The notes beneath the pieces are model-generated. The model was given only the letters and a program-made list of their open reading frames with translations, was not told where the DNA came from and made no database searches. A program made the translations under genes and the position numbers. From Rhodospirillales bacterium (lineage in GTDB: Bacteria; Pseudomonadota; Alphaproteobacteria; Rhodospirillales; Defluviicoccaceae), in NCBI GenBank assembly GCA_016710335.1, contig JADJXQ010000001.1, forward strand, positions 1 through 64,000: DNA of 64,000 nt, in the 5' to 3' direction. How positions within the stretch are numbered: the stretch's first letter is position 1; each line of letters begins with the position of its first letter. This document shows positions 44,974 through 52,310 of this stretch, piece by piece.

Positions 44974-46495
44974 GGAAGCGGGCATATCCCGGCCCTTCGC
45001 CGTCTTTCGCGTCGATGCCTCGGCGACCATCGGCAGCGGCCACTGGGTCCGAAGCATGGCCCTCGCCCAGTCGCTGCAGGCGGCCGGCTGGCGCTGCGGT
45101 TGGGCGACGCGCGAGCCGGCGTTCAGCGTCGGCGCCCGTTCGATCGGACATGGACTGGACGTTCTGGACATCGGCGGCGTGGCCGAAGAGGACGAAGCCG
45201 CGGCGATGGCGGCGCACTGGCCGGATGGCGCCGACGTTCTGGTCGTCGATCACTATGGCCGCGGGCGCACGTTCGAGACCGCCTGCCGGCCATGGGCCAA
45301 GCGCATCCTTGTCTGCGACGACGCGCCGAACCGGCATCACGACTGCGACCTGCTGCTCGATCCAGGGTCACCGGACAGCGCCGCGCCGTATCGTGCTCTG
45401 GTGCCGCCGGGCTGCCGGTTGTTGCTCGGCCCTGCCCATGCCCTGGTGCGGCCCCAGTTCCTCGCGGCGCGCACGAACGCCTTGCGTCGCCGCCGCGTGT
45501 CAAGCGGGCTTCGGCGGATCCTCATCTATTTCGGCACGGACATCAAGGCTACGGCGACGACATCCGCGCTTTCTGCTGTTGCCCGGTCTCAACTGGCGGC
45601 GGCGGTGGACGTTGTCGTCAATGCCGACGCCGCACACCTGTCGAAGCTTCGCAGTCTTGCGCAACAGGCGCGGCAGCGGGTCACCGTCCACACCAGTGTC
45701 GCCGACATGGCAGCGCTGATGGCGGCTGCGGATCTGGCTTTTGGCGCACCGGGGAGCGCTTCGTGGGAGCGGGCATGCCTCGGCTTGCCGAGCATCGTCA
45801 CCGTGCTCGCAGACAACCAGCGCGCCAACGCGGCCTTGCTGACCCAGGCGGAGGCGGCGGTGGTAGCGGGGGGCTCAAACCTGGCTTCATTGTTCGCGTA
45901 CTGCCTCAAGGAGCTTGCCGCTGACCCTGCGCGGCTCACCGCCCTGTCCGCCGCAGCGGCGCGGCTCTGCGACGGCCGCGGCGGGCTCCGCGTCATGCTG
46001 GCCCTCCTGCCTGACGCCCATGCCCGCGACGGCCGGCCGGTGACGTTGCGTCCAGTGGTCGAGGACGACGCGCGGCGCATATTCGATTGGCAGCAGTGCG
46101 ACGCCACGCGCCGCTTCGCCCACAACCCCGAGAAGCCGACGTGGCGGCAGCATCGCGAATGGCTCGACGCTGCCCTCGCCGATGCCGACCGCATCACCCT
46201 GATGATCGAGCACGGCGGCGCGCCGGCTGGCGTGCTGCGGCTCGACACGAAGGACGTTGACAACCGGGAGCGCATCGTCTCGATCCTGACGTCGCCGGAG
46301 AAGTACCGACAAGGCATCGCCTCCGCTGCCCTCGACCTCGGCCGCCGTTTGCTCCCGGGCGCTGCGCTGCGGGCGCGCGTGCATCCGCAAAACGAGGCGT
46401 CATGCCGCCTGTTCGCGGCGGCCGGCTACCACCCCATCGGCAGCGACGAGTGGCATCGGCCGCCGGCATCGGCGCCGGAGTCGCGAGCAACTTGA
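44966..46495 (+). CDS. pseG: PseG-PseH fusion: UDP-sugar hydrolase with C-terminal GNAT acetyltransferase
   Basis: 509 residues. The first ~340 are PseG: FRVDASATIGSGHWVRSMAL (catalytic H in GSGHWVR), VLVVDHYGRGRTFETACRPW, LLLGPAHALVRPQFL and GAPGSASWERACLGLPSIVT. The last ~150 are a GNAT domain as in PseH: VTLRPVVEDDARRIFDWQQC, HREWLDAALADADRITLMIE, YRQGIASAALDLGRRLLPGA and RVHPQNEASCRLFAAAGY. PseH acetylates the 4-amino group, PseG removes UDP. The fusion joins two neighbouring pathway steps. ATG overlaps the previous stop by 8 bp. Confidence 0.92.
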   Translation: MAEEAGISRPFAVFRVDASATIGSGHWVRSMALAQSLQAAGWRCGWATREPAFSVGARSIGHGLDVLDIGGVAEEDEAAAMAAHWPDGADVLVVDHYGRGRTFETACRPWAKRILVCDDAPNRHHDCDLLLDPGSPDSAAPYRALVPPGCRLLLGPAHALVRPQFLAARTNALRRRRVSSGLRRILIYFGTDIKATATTSALSAVARSQLAAAVDVVVNADAAHLSKLRSLAQQARQRVTVHTSVADMAALMAAADLAFGAPGSASWERACLGLPSIVTVLADNQRANAALLTQAEAAVVAGGSNLASLFAYCLKELAADPARLTALSAAAARLCDGRGGLRVMLALLPDAHARDGRPVTLRPVVEDDARRIFDWQQCDATRRFAHNPEKPTWRQHREWLDAALADADRITLMIEHGGAPAGVLRLDTKDVDNRERIVSILTSPEKYRQGIASAALDLGRRLLPGAALRARVHPQNEASCRLFAAAGYHPIGSDEWHRPPASAPESRAT

Positions 46496-46508
46496 AGCGG
46501 GAGAACCC

Positions 46509-47564
46509 ATGACGGACCGCACCATCACCATCGACGGGCGCAGGATCGGGCCGGGGCAACCTCCGTATGTGATCGCCGAGATGTCGGCCAACCATGGGGG
46601 CGACCTGGATCGCGCGCTGGCCATCGTCGACGCCGCCAAGGCGGCGGGGGCCGATGCCATCAAGCTGCAGACCTACACCGCCGACACCATCACCATGGAC
46701 CACGACGGCCCCGGCTTTCGCATCGAGGGCGGGCTATGGGACGGCCGCAGCCTCTACGAGCTTTACCGGGAGGCCCACATGCCGTGGGCCTGGCACGAGC
46801 CTCTATTCGCGCGGGCCCGGGAGTTGGGGATCACGGTGTTCAGTTCGCCGTTCGATCCGACCGCAATCGACCTCCTGGAGGGTCTCGACGCCCCGGCCTA
46901 CAAGATCGCATCGTTCGAGATCGTCGATCTGCCGCTGATCCGGCAAGCCGCCGCCACGGGAAAGCCGCTGATCATCTCCACGGGCATGGCTGATCTGGGC
47001 GAAATCGCCGGCGCCGTGGAGGCGGCGCGGCAATCCGGCAGCGGCGGGGTGTGCCTGCTCCATTGCGTCAGCGGCTATCCGACGCCGGTCGAGGACTGCA
47101 ACCTAAGAACCATCGGTCATCTGGCGGATGCGTTCGATCTGCCGGTCGGCCTCTCCGACCACACGCTTGGGATCGCGGTGCCGGTCGCGGCGGTGGCGCT
47201 CGGCGCCGCGATGATCGAGAAGCACTTCACCCTTGCCCGCGCCGACGGAGGCCCCGATTCAGAGTTTTCGCTGGAGCCCCACGAACTGCAGGACCTCGCC
47301 GCCGGCGTCCGCGACGCCTGGGCGGCGTGCGGCGCCGTCAGTTACCGGCTGCAGGGGAGCGAAGCCGGCTACCGCCAGGTGCGGCGCTCGCTGTACGTGG
47401 TGCGCGACGTGGCCGCGGGCGAGGCGCTGACGGCGGACACCGTGCGCTCGATCCGCCCCGGTTACGGCCTCGCCCCGAAGCACCTGCCCCGGGTGCTCGG
47501 CCGGCATGCACGCCGCGACATCAAGAAGGGCACGCCCCTCGCCTGGGAATTGATCGACGGCTGA
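46509..47564 (+). CDS. pseI: Pseudaminic acid synthase PseI
   Basis: 351 residues of the NeuB family. PYVIAEMSANHGGDLDRALA, AIKLQTYTADTITMDHDGP, VFSSPFDPTAIDLLEG, YKIASFEIVDLPLIRQAAAT and LSDHTLGIAVPVAAVALGAA form the TIM barrel. MIEKHFTLARADGGPDSEFS follows, then a SAF antifreeze-like domain (VRRSLYVVRDVAAGEALTAD). Condenses the 6-deoxy sugar with PEP. 13 bp after pseG; last gene of the pathway here. Confidence 0.95.
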   Translation: MTDRTITIDGRRIGPGQPPYVIAEMSANHGGDLDRALAIVDAAKAAGADAIKLQTYTADTITMDHDGPGFRIEGGLWDGRSLYELYREAHMPWAWHEPLFARARELGITVFSSPFDPTAIDLLEGLDAPAYKIASFEIVDLPLIRQAAATGKPLIISTGMADLGEIAGAVEAARQSGSGGVCLLHCVSGYPTPVEDCNLRTIGHLADAFDLPVGLSDHTLGIAVPVAAVALGAAMIEKHFTLARADGGPDSEFSLEPHELQDLAAGVRDAWAACGAVSYRLQGSEAGYRQVRRSLYVVRDVAAGEALTADTVRSIRPGYGLAPKHLPRVLGRHARRDIKKGTPLAWELIDG

Positions 47565-47605
47565 GTCCTCGAAGATCGAGCCATGCTGCCCGGACGAGGG
47601 CGGTT

Positions 47606-48526
47606 TCAAACCGGATCCCAGCCGAATACGTCCGCGGATACGTCGAGGGGGTAGAAGCTGGGCCGCAGCGCGGGGATGGCGTGCTCGGCGACGGTCGCCG
47701 GCGTCCAGCCCTCGCTGCGATGCACGGTGCGAATCGGCCGCGGCTGGCTGAACAGAATGATTTCGTTGCTGCGGACGCCAAACACCTGCCCGTTGACGTC
47801 GGCGGCGCTGTCGCTGGCCAGGAACACCACCAGCGGCGCGATCTTCTCCGGCGTCATTTGCTTCAGCTTCTCGACCCTCGCGCGCTGTTCCGGCGTCTCG
47901 GTCGGGATCGAGCTTGTCATGCGGCTCCACGCGAACGGCGCGATGCAGTTCGAGCGCACGTTGCTGCGATGCATGTCGAGGGCGATGACCTTGGAGAGAC
48001 CGATGACGCCCATCTTGGCGGCGCCGTAGTTGGCCTGGCCGACGTTGCCGATCAGGCCGGAAGTGGAAGTCATGTGGATGAAGGCGCCGCCGTTCTGCTC
48101 GCGGAACACGGGCGCCGCCGCCGCGCTGACGTAGAACGCCCCCATCAGGTGGACGCCGATCACGGACTCCCAATCGTCGGCGCTCATCTTGTGGAAGATG
48201 CGGTCGCGGAGGAACCCAGCGTTGTTGACGACGCAGTCGAGGCGGCCGAAGGCATCGACGGCAGTGGCAACGATCCGCTTCGCCCCGGCGGCGTCGGCGA
48301 CGCTGTCGTTGCTGATGGCGGCTTCGCCGCCGGCGGCGCGGATCTCAGCCACCACCTCGTCCGCCGGGCCGCGATCGGCGCCCTCCCCCGTCAGCGACGC
48401 GCCCACGTCGTTGACCACAACCCGGGCGCCGTGGCGCGCCATCAACAAAGCGATGGCGCGGCCGATGCCGCGTCCGGCTCCCGTCACCACGACGACCTTG
48501 CCGTCGATCGTCCGTTCCGTCTCCAT
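47606..48526 (-). CDS. Short-chain dehydrogenase/reductase
   Basis: 306 residues from ATG 48526, after GGGAGGGG. VVVVTGAGRGIGRAIALLMA is the cofactor motif, VVVNDVG binds the nucleotide, LDCVVNNAGFLRDRIFHKM, catalytic serine in HMTSTSGLIGN and Y/K in ANYGAAKMGVIGLSKVIAL. The early DVGAS and the insert with MTPEKIAPLVVFLASDSA match the HSD17B4-type SDR branch that oxidises 3-hydroxyacyl-CoA. Substrate is not certain. Convergent with pseI, so unlikely to be part of that pathway. Confidence 0.88.
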   Translation of the reverse strand: METERTIDGKVVVVTGAGRGIGRAIALLMARHGARVVVNDVGASLTGEGADRGPADEVVAEIRAAGGEAAISNDSVADAAGAKRIVATAVDAFGRLDCVVNNAGFLRDRIFHKMSADDWESVIGVHLMGAFYVSAAAAPVFREQNGGAFIHMTSTSGLIGNVGQANYGAAKMGVIGLSKVIALDMHRSNVRSNCIAPFAWSRMTSSIPTETPEQRARVEKLKQMTPEKIAPLVVFLASDSAADVNGQVFGVRSNEIILFSQPRPIRTVHRSEGWTPATVAEHAIPALRPSFYPLDVSADVFGWDPV

Positions 48527-48809
48527 GTCCCCTCCCGCTGCCGCTCGATTCGCGGGACCCCGCATCGCGGCCACTCCGCACCGTCGCGTCCCGGCGCTGC
48601 ACCGCAGCCGAACGAACGCCGAGACCCCTACCCTCACCAGGACCGGCGCCGATTGGGCGCGCCATCGCTGGCCCCACCGGAGTTTGTAGACCCATTATTT
48701 GAGTAAGTGTACTAGGATGAACTCAACAAGATCACCGCGGAAGCTGCCCGAGTTGGCGCCGCTTCAAGAATAAGGGCGGTGACGGGCACGGCAACGAAGG
48801 ATAAGGAAC
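48527..48809. other. Divergent promoter region, no gene
   Basis: About 280 bp. The stretch near 48690-48725 (CCATTATTTGAGTAAGTGTA) is the only AT-rich part and may hold the promoter of the exported protein gene. Frames are weak. Confidence 0.35.
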
Positions 48810-49328
48810 ATGACATCATGGAGGACGCTTGCGGGGGCGTTGGTTGCGGCCGTTGTAGGGGCAGGTCCGGCCATGGCCGAGCCCGTCAACATCCAGGCCG
48901 TGCTCAAGCCGAAGGAGCAGATCCGCCTCGACTTTGAAGACGACAGCGAAAAGGTGGTGCTGCTGATCCGCCGCGAGGGAACGTCCATCGGCACCGGGCC
49001 GCTGGCGGGGCTCAAGGCCACCGAGTACGGCATGTACGACCTCCTCCCCGGCGTCGGCGGCGACCCGCGCGGGTATCTGGAGATGACCTCCCAGGATGGC
49101 GATGTCGCCTACATCAAATGGCATCTGCGGGTGGTGTTCGTCGCCGAGGCCGACGGCGAGCCGATCCTGCTCGACAACGGTTATTGGGAACTGGTCGGAG
49201 GCACGGGGCGGTTCAAGGGCTTGAAGGGCGCGGGCGTGCTGCACATCACGCCGGTGGCAGAGAACGACCGCCGCTTCATGCTGACCGGCGACATCGTCGA
49301 GGCCCCGAGACAGAACGGTAAAGGGTAG
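48810..49328 (+). CDS. Exported barrel-like protein, 172 aa
   Basis: Signal peptide MTSWRTLAGALVAAVVGAGP then AMA-EP cleavage. The mature part is beta-rich with EYGMYDLLPGVGGDPRGYLE and the distinctive ELVGGTGRFKGLKGAGVLHI, a pattern shared by allene-oxide-cyclase-barrel-like/dirigent-type proteins. Predicted to act in the periplasm. Function is not known. ATG 48810 follows AAGGATAAGGAAC. The next gene starts 3 bp after its stop, so the two likely form an operon. Confidence 0.8.
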   Translation: MTSWRTLAGALVAAVVGAGPAMAEPVNIQAVLKPKEQIRLDFEDDSEKVVLLIRREGTSIGTGPLAGLKATEYGMYDLLPGVGGDPRGYLEMTSQDGDVAYIKWHLRVVFVAEADGEPILLDNGYWELVGGTGRFKGLKGAGVLHITPVAENDRRFMLTGDIVEAPRQNGKG

Positions 49329-49331
49329 TCG

Positions 49332-49856
49332 ATGCGCTACGCCATCGAGGGTGAGTCGATCGAGACCGATGGCGACGCGTTCTGGATCGCGCCATCGGCG
49401 GTGGTCATCGGGCGCGTGCGCCTGGGGCGAAACGTCAGCATCTGGTGGAATGCGGTGGTGCGCGGCGACGCCGAGGCGATCACCATCGGCGACAACACCA
49501 ATGTTCAGGACGGCTCCGTCCTCCACGCCGATGAGGGATTTCCGCTGATCCTCGGCGCCGGCGTCACCGTCGGACACATGGTCATGCTGCACGGCTGCAT
49601 CATCGGCGACAACAGCCTGATCGGCATCGGCAGCGTCATCCTCAACGGCGCCCGCATTGGACGGAACTGCATCGTCGGCGCCAAAGCGCTGATCCCGGAA
49701 GGCAAGCAGATCCCGGATAACTCGATGGTCATGGGTGTCCCCGGCAAAGTCGTCCGCACCGTAACCGCCGAGCATCTCGACATGAACGCCGAAGCCGCCG
49801 CCCACTACGTCGACAACCTGCGCCGCTACAAGGGCGGGCTCGTACAACAGGGCTGA
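49332..49856 (+). CDS. Gamma-carbonic anhydrase-like hexapeptide protein
   Basis: 174 residues with left-handed beta-helix repeats (SAVVIGRVRLGRNVSIWWNA, VVRGDAEAITIGDNTNVQDG, GAGVTVGHMVMLHGCIIGDN). Metal-binding histidines sit at SVLHADEG, VGHMV and MLHGC, as in gamma-class carbonic anhydrases (YrdA/CaiE-like). Family members bind zinc or iron, and some are active only when other residues are present, so catalysis is not assured. Cytosolic. Operon with the preceding exported protein gene. Confidence 0.9.
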   Translation: MRYAIEGESIETDGDAFWIAPSAVVIGRVRLGRNVSIWWNAVVRGDAEAITIGDNTNVQDGSVLHADEGFPLILGAGVTVGHMVMLHGCIIGDNSLIGIGSVILNGARIGRNCIVGAKALIPEGKQIPDNSMVMGVPGKVVRTVTAEHLDMNAEAAAHYVDNLRRYKGGLVQQG

Positions 49857-49887
49857 TCCTTCTGACACACGCTCGGATCGCCGCGCC

Positions 49888-51669
49888 GTGAGCGTTCTCA
49901 CCGAAGCGGTCGTGTTCTTGGCCGCCGCGGTCGTAGTGGTGCCCGTGTCGCGGATGTGCGGGCTGGGCGCCGTGCTAGGCTTTCTGATCGCGGGCGCGGT
50001 GATCGGGCCGTTCGGTCTCCGCTTGGTCGGCGATGTCGAGGGTGTGATCCACTTCGCAGAACTCGGCGTCGTAATGCTGCTGTTCATCATCGGGCTCGAA
50101 CTGCAGCCGAGCCGCCTCTGGACCATGCGCAAGGCGGTGTTCGGGCTCGGCGGCATCCAGGTGGTGGCGACCGCCGCCGCGCTTGGGATCGCCGCTTACG
50201 CCAGCGGCCTGGATCTTGCCGCCGCCATCGTCGTCGGCCTGGCGCTGTCGCTGTCGTCGACGGCCTTCGCCTTGCAGACCTTGGCGGAAAAGAACCAGTT
50301 GACGGCACGCCATGGGCGCGCAGCGTTCTCGATCCTGTTGTTCCAGGATCTGGCAGTGATCCCGATCCTTGCGTTGCTGCCCCTGCTCACGGGTGGGCAG
50401 GCCATAGACGACGCCGAGATCGAATTGATGCCGATCGTCAAGTCGGTTGGCATGTGCCTCGCCATCGTCGTCGGCGAACGCTTTGTCCTGCGCTACGCCT
50501 TCCGCGCCATCGCCGCAACCGGCATTCGCGAGGTGTTTACCGCCATGTCGCTGCTGACGGTGATCGGCACCGCCTTGCTGGTCGAGTCGGTCGGACTGAC
50601 GATGGCTCTGGGGGCGTTCCTCGCCGGAGTGCTGCTCGCGGAATCCGAATACCGCCACACCATCGAAGCGGACATCGAGCCGTTCAAGGGTCTGCTCCTC
50701 GGCCTGTTCTTCATCGCCGTCGGCATGTCCCTCAATCTCGGGCTGATCGGCAGCGACGCCGGCACGGTAGCGGCGCTGGTGATCGGGCTCGTGGCCGTCA
50801 AGTTTCTCATCCTGTTCGTCCTCGGGCGGATGTCCGAACTCAGCAATCCCTCGAGCCGCTCCCTCGCCGTCGCCCTCTCGCAGGGTGGAGAATTCGCGTT
50901 CGTCATCCTCAGCATGGCGGTCGACACCCGGATCATCGACCAAGGCCTCACCGACCTGCTGATCGCGGTGGTGACGCTGTCGATGGGGGTGACGCCGCTG
51001 TTGTTCATTCTCAACGACCGGGTTCTCAAGCCGTCTCTCGGCGGCGGCACGCGCCCCGAGTTCGACGCCCTGCCGGAGGAGGAGCACCGGGTGATCATCG
51101 CCGGGTTCGGGCGCTTCGGGCAGATCATCGCGCGCATCCTCCGCGCCAAGAGGATCCCGTTCACCGCCCTCGAGATCAACCCGGAGCAGGTGGACTTCGT
51201 CCGCCGCTACGGCAACGAGGTGTATTACGGCGACGCCTCGCGCCTAGAATTGCTACGTGCCGCCAAGGCCGAGCAAGCGACCGCGCTGGTCCTCGCCATC
51301 GACGACGTGGCGACGTCAATGAAGACGGCGCAGACGGTGCGTGAGCATTTTCCGAACCTCCCGATCTACGCCCGCGCCCGCAACCGCAACCATGTGCACA
51401 AGCTCATGGACTTGGGGGTCAAGGTGATCCGCCGTGAGACATTCCTCGCCAGCGTCGACCTGGCGCGGGAGGTTCTCCAGGGCCTCGGCATGAAGGAGCA
51501 CGAGGCGGAGAAGGCCGTCAACATGTTCCGCGACCACGACCGCCGCCGCCTTTATCGCGACTACGCGCACTACAACGAAGAAGAAAAGATGCAGCTCCTG
51601 GCAATGGAGTCCGCCAAGGAACTGGAAGCCCTGTTCGCCAGCGACGCCGAAAAATCCAGGGAGCAATGA
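49888..51669 (+). CDS. Kef-type monovalent cation:proton antiporter (CPA2)
   Basis: 593 residues. N-terminal ~385 residues are 12-13 helices starting VLTEAVVFLAAAVVVVPVSR with GLELQPSRLWTMR, SLSSTAFALQTLAEKNQLTA and FLAGVLLAESEYRHTIEADI, typical of Kef/CPA2. Then a TrkA-N domain VIIAGFGRFGQIIARILRAK binds NAD(H) and AKAEQATALVLAIDDVATSM. GTG start at 49888; the first helix begins at once. Exports K+ or Na+ in exchange for H+, gated by glutathione adducts in KefB/C. The exact subtype is not certain. Confidence 0.92.
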   Translation: MSVLTEAVVFLAAAVVVVPVSRMCGLGAVLGFLIAGAVIGPFGLRLVGDVEGVIHFAELGVVMLLFIIGLELQPSRLWTMRKAVFGLGGIQVVATAAALGIAAYASGLDLAAAIVVGLALSLSSTAFALQTLAEKNQLTARHGRAAFSILLFQDLAVIPILALLPLLTGGQAIDDAEIELMPIVKSVGMCLAIVVGERFVLRYAFRAIAATGIREVFTAMSLLTVIGTALLVESVGLTMALGAFLAGVLLAESEYRHTIEADIEPFKGLLLGLFFIAVGMSLNLGLIGSDAGTVAALVIGLVAVKFLILFVLGRMSELSNPSSRSLAVALSQGGEFAFVILSMAVDTRIIDQGLTDLLIAVVTLSMGVTPLLFILNDRVLKPSLGGGTRPEFDALPEEEHRVIIAGFGRFGQIIARILRAKRIPFTALEINPEQVDFVRRYGNEVYYGDASRLELLRAAKAEQATALVLAIDDVATSMKTAQTVREHFPNLPIYARARNRNHVHKLMDLGVKVIRRETFLASVDLAREVLQGLGMKEHEAEKAVNMFRDHDRRRLYRDYAHYNEEEKMQLLAMESAKELEALFASDAEKSREQ

Positions 51670-51748
51670 TCACGATCGTGTCGTCGTCACCGCAAGCGGC
51701 GCTATTCCTCTCTCATCGGCAGGGAGGACGAGGATGTGCAAGCGGCGT

Positions 51749-52294
51749 TCAACGCACATGACCGGAATTCGCGACGCCCTCTCCCCACTCTTCCACCAAT
51801 TCTCTCTGGCGTGCCCGGAGGGCGGCGGCGCGATGCTCCGCCTGCACGCGAAGCACGGCAGAGACCACCGGAGGAATGGCGAGGAAGAGCAGCCAACCCA
51901 CCGCCGCCGCAGCGAACATGGCGCTGAGGTCGAACACGTTGGTGAGCAGGAGTTCCGCCGCGGTCACCGTGTGACCGTTGCTCCAGAGCTGCAATACGAA
52001 CGGTAGCACGCCGCAGGCGTTCAAAAGCCCGACGCAGCGCGCCGCCAGCTTGCCGGCGGTGCGATCGACGATGGCGGCGAAGAAGGTCGGCAGCATGCCG
52101 ATGGCGACCACCATGGCCGTCGGCGGCCACACCGCGATGACGGCGATGGCGCAGAGAGCCAAGCCGAGCGTGTGCCGGCTGCCGAAGGCCGCGGATGGCG
52201 TCGGTCGCGATTTAGCCGATCGCGTCGGTCGCGATTTGGCCGGTCGCGTCGGTCGCGATTTGGCCGATGTCGATGGTGCGGTGCGACCCGCCAT
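51749..52294 (-). CDS. Membrane protein with N-terminal AKSRPTRx repeat
   Basis: 181 residues. Three eight-residue repeats (AKSRPTRP, AKSRPTRS, AKSRPTPS) give a basic, disordered N-terminal tail, encoded by a 24-bp DNA repeat. Three hydrophobic helices follow (LGLALCAIAVIAVWPPTAMV, ELLLTNVFDLSAMFAAAAVG, VGWLLFLAIPPVVSAVLRVQ region). It is 16 bp from the pseudokinase gene on the same strand and probably co-transcribed with it. Family not recognised. The repeat copy number might vary between strains. Confidence 0.7.
   Translation of the reverse strand: MAGRTAPSTSAKSRPTRPAKSRPTRSAKSRPTPSAAFGSRHTLGLALCAIAVIAVWPPTAMVVAIGMLPTFFAAIVDRTAGKLAARCVGLLNACGVLPFVLQLWSNGHTVTAAELLLTNVFDLSAMFAAAAVGWLLFLAIPPVVSAVLRVQAEHRAAALRARQRELVEEWGEGVANSGHVR
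52198..52269. repeat. 24-bp tandem repeat, three copies
   Basis: Unit starts GCGTCGGTCGCGATTT and differs at two or three positions between copies (GCCGATC, GGCCGGTC, GGCCGATG ends). It encodes the AKSRPTRx repeats on the minus strand. Confidence 0.9.
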
Positions 52295-52310
52295 GCCGTC
52301 TCAGCCGCCT

